Below, in pieces: positions 5,007 to 5,714 of a DNA stretch of 5,714 bases. The notes beneath the pieces were generated by a model. It worked only from the letters and a program-made list of their open reading frames with translations, did no database searches and was not told the DNA's origin. The stretch is from positions 1 through 5,714 of the forward strand of contig DASVMX010000300.1 in assembly GCA_036384215.1 (NCBI GenBank). The letters are read 5' to 3'. How positions within the stretch are numbered: the first letter of the stretch is position 1; each line of letters begins with the position of its first letter. Source of the DNA: Paraktedonobacter sp036384215 (GTDB lineage: Bacteria; Chloroflexota; Ktedonobacteria; Ktedonobacterales; Ktedonobacteraceae). The translations under genes were made by a program, and so were the position numbers.

Positions 5007-5714
5007 ATGGACGACAAACAGCATTTGCATGATTTGGACGCCAGCCAGAATGGCCTGGTAAATATGGAGGAGAGCCCTGAGGAACAGGAGTGGACGCAGA
5101 AAGGGAATACCGCCGCCGAAGAAGAGGACTACGATACCGCCGCCGAGGCTTTCCAGCACGCTGTGGCGATTAATCCCAATAATGCCCGCTCACGCTATAA
5201 CCTGGCACTGGCTCAACAGTACCAGGGCGATACCGAGGAGGCGATCGCGGGTTATCGCCGGGCCATCGATCTTGATCCCGAACTGATCGTGGCCTATTCC
5301 AATCTGGGCAACCTCTATGGCGAGATGGGTATGGAGGAGGAAGCCCTGGAAACATTCCAGCAGGCTCTGGAATACGATCCTGACAATGATAAACTGTATA
5401 CGAGCGTTGGTGACGCCTATCGCCAGCAATATCTGTACACCGATGCCATCCAGGCCTATCGCCAGGCGTTGATTCTCAATCCCGATAATTCCCAGGCCGC
5501 GGATAGCCTGCGCGATGTGCGCGAACGCGTGAATTATCAGTTGCGCCGCGTGATGGACCAGGAGAAGTCGATCGATGATGACCCTGGCGATACTTCACGC
5601 TACGCCGAACTGGTGAACCTCTACCTGGATATGCATCGCTACGACGATGCGATCTCCGCCGCGAACCAGATCCTGGGCCTCGACCCCGAGGATCGCGCGG
5701 GCTATGACGCTCAG
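5007..5714 (+). CDS. TPR-repeat protein (3' end beyond the window)
   Basis: 236 residues are visible and the frame is open at the window edge. Residues 1-30 are acidic and probably disordered. TPR units follow at about 28-59 (ending FQHAVAINPNN), 60-93 (YRRAIDLDPEL), 94-127 (FQQALEYDPDN) and 128-161 (YRQALILNPDN). A charged linker (about 162-195, with RERVNYQLRRVMDQEKS) precedes another TPR (about 196-229, ILGLDPED). There is no signal peptide or membrane segment in this part, so it is likely a cytoplasmic scaffold for protein contacts. The ATG at 5007 is preceded by GAGGAG at 4987-4992, 14 nt away and slightly long; the next in-frame ATG (5064) has no site. The same-strand GntR gene is about 290 bp upstream, so it is probably a separate transcript. 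The partner is unknown. Confidence 0.85.
   Translation, partial: MDDKQHLHDLDASQNGLVNMEESPEEQEWTQKGNTAAEEEDYDTAAEAFQHAVAINPNNARSRYNLALAQQYQGDTEEAIAGYRRAIDLDPELIVAYSNLGNLYGEMGMEEEALETFQQALEYDPDNDKLYTSVGDAYRQQYLYTDAIQAYRQALILNPDNSQAADSLRDVRERVNYQLRRVMDQEKSIDDDPGDTSRYAELVNLYLDMHRYDDAISAANQILGLDPEDRAGYDAQ

Noticed and set aside
4692..5159. 155-codon open frame on the - strand
   Set aside because: It runs through both arms of the 37-bp palindrome and antisense to the start of the TPR gene; the sequence has no domain character.

Overview
The window looks like accessory DNA from a filamentous, actinomycete-like Chloroflexota of the Ktedonobacteria type. That placement is inferred from the mix of families, not from a marker gene: an IS701-type DDE transposase, an IS630-type orfA, the C-terminal module of a Chloroflexota-style membrane sensor ('LRYRLYDIDRLI...FQPLRRGIQNVIDRSFYRRRY'), a HutC-type GntR regulator and TPR proteins. 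No rRNA, tRNA or CRISPR array is visible.

Positions 1-1940 are a mobile block bounded by a perfect 12-bp inverted repeat (CGGTAGTTTGTT). It holds an IS701-type transposase on the + strand, whose C-terminus is thrown out of frame at an A8 run, and an IS630-type orfA on the - strand with no orfB. The simplest reading is an IS701-family element inserted, possibly at TTAA, into a small IS630 derivative that had already lost orfB. Next to it (2004-2423, - strand) is a membrane sensor gene that keeps only its C-terminal part, so the region has been rearranged.

Positions 2567-3413 are an intact, compact - strand operon: promoter, ArsR-type repressor, VOC (glyoxalase-fold) protein, strong intrinsic terminator. 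The two genes overlap by ATGA. The promoter has a perfect -35 and a good -10, with an inverted repeat between them that fits repressor binding. The start codon falls where transcription should begin, so the arsR message may be leaderless.

Positions 3414-3882 hold no intact gene. A TPR-like C-terminal tail (3607-3717, + strand) is a remnant, and short repeats lie upstream of the ArsR promoter. Positions 3883-4714 hold a GntR/HutC regulator with a clear promoter and two inverted GCATATAC half-sites, one overlapping the -10 edge and one covering the start codon. A 37-bp near-perfect hairpin (4741-4831), probably a dispersed palindromic element, follows directly. From 5007 a TPR-repeat protein runs off the right end of the window.

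The best-supported biology is regulatory (the self-contained ArsR-VOC operon and the GntR gene) and mobile (nested, decayed insertion sequences). I see no convincing evidence for a wholly new multi-gene system. The points most worth checking are the nested IS structure, the leaderless ArsR promoter with its built-in operator, the GntR half-site pair and the 37-bp palindrome.
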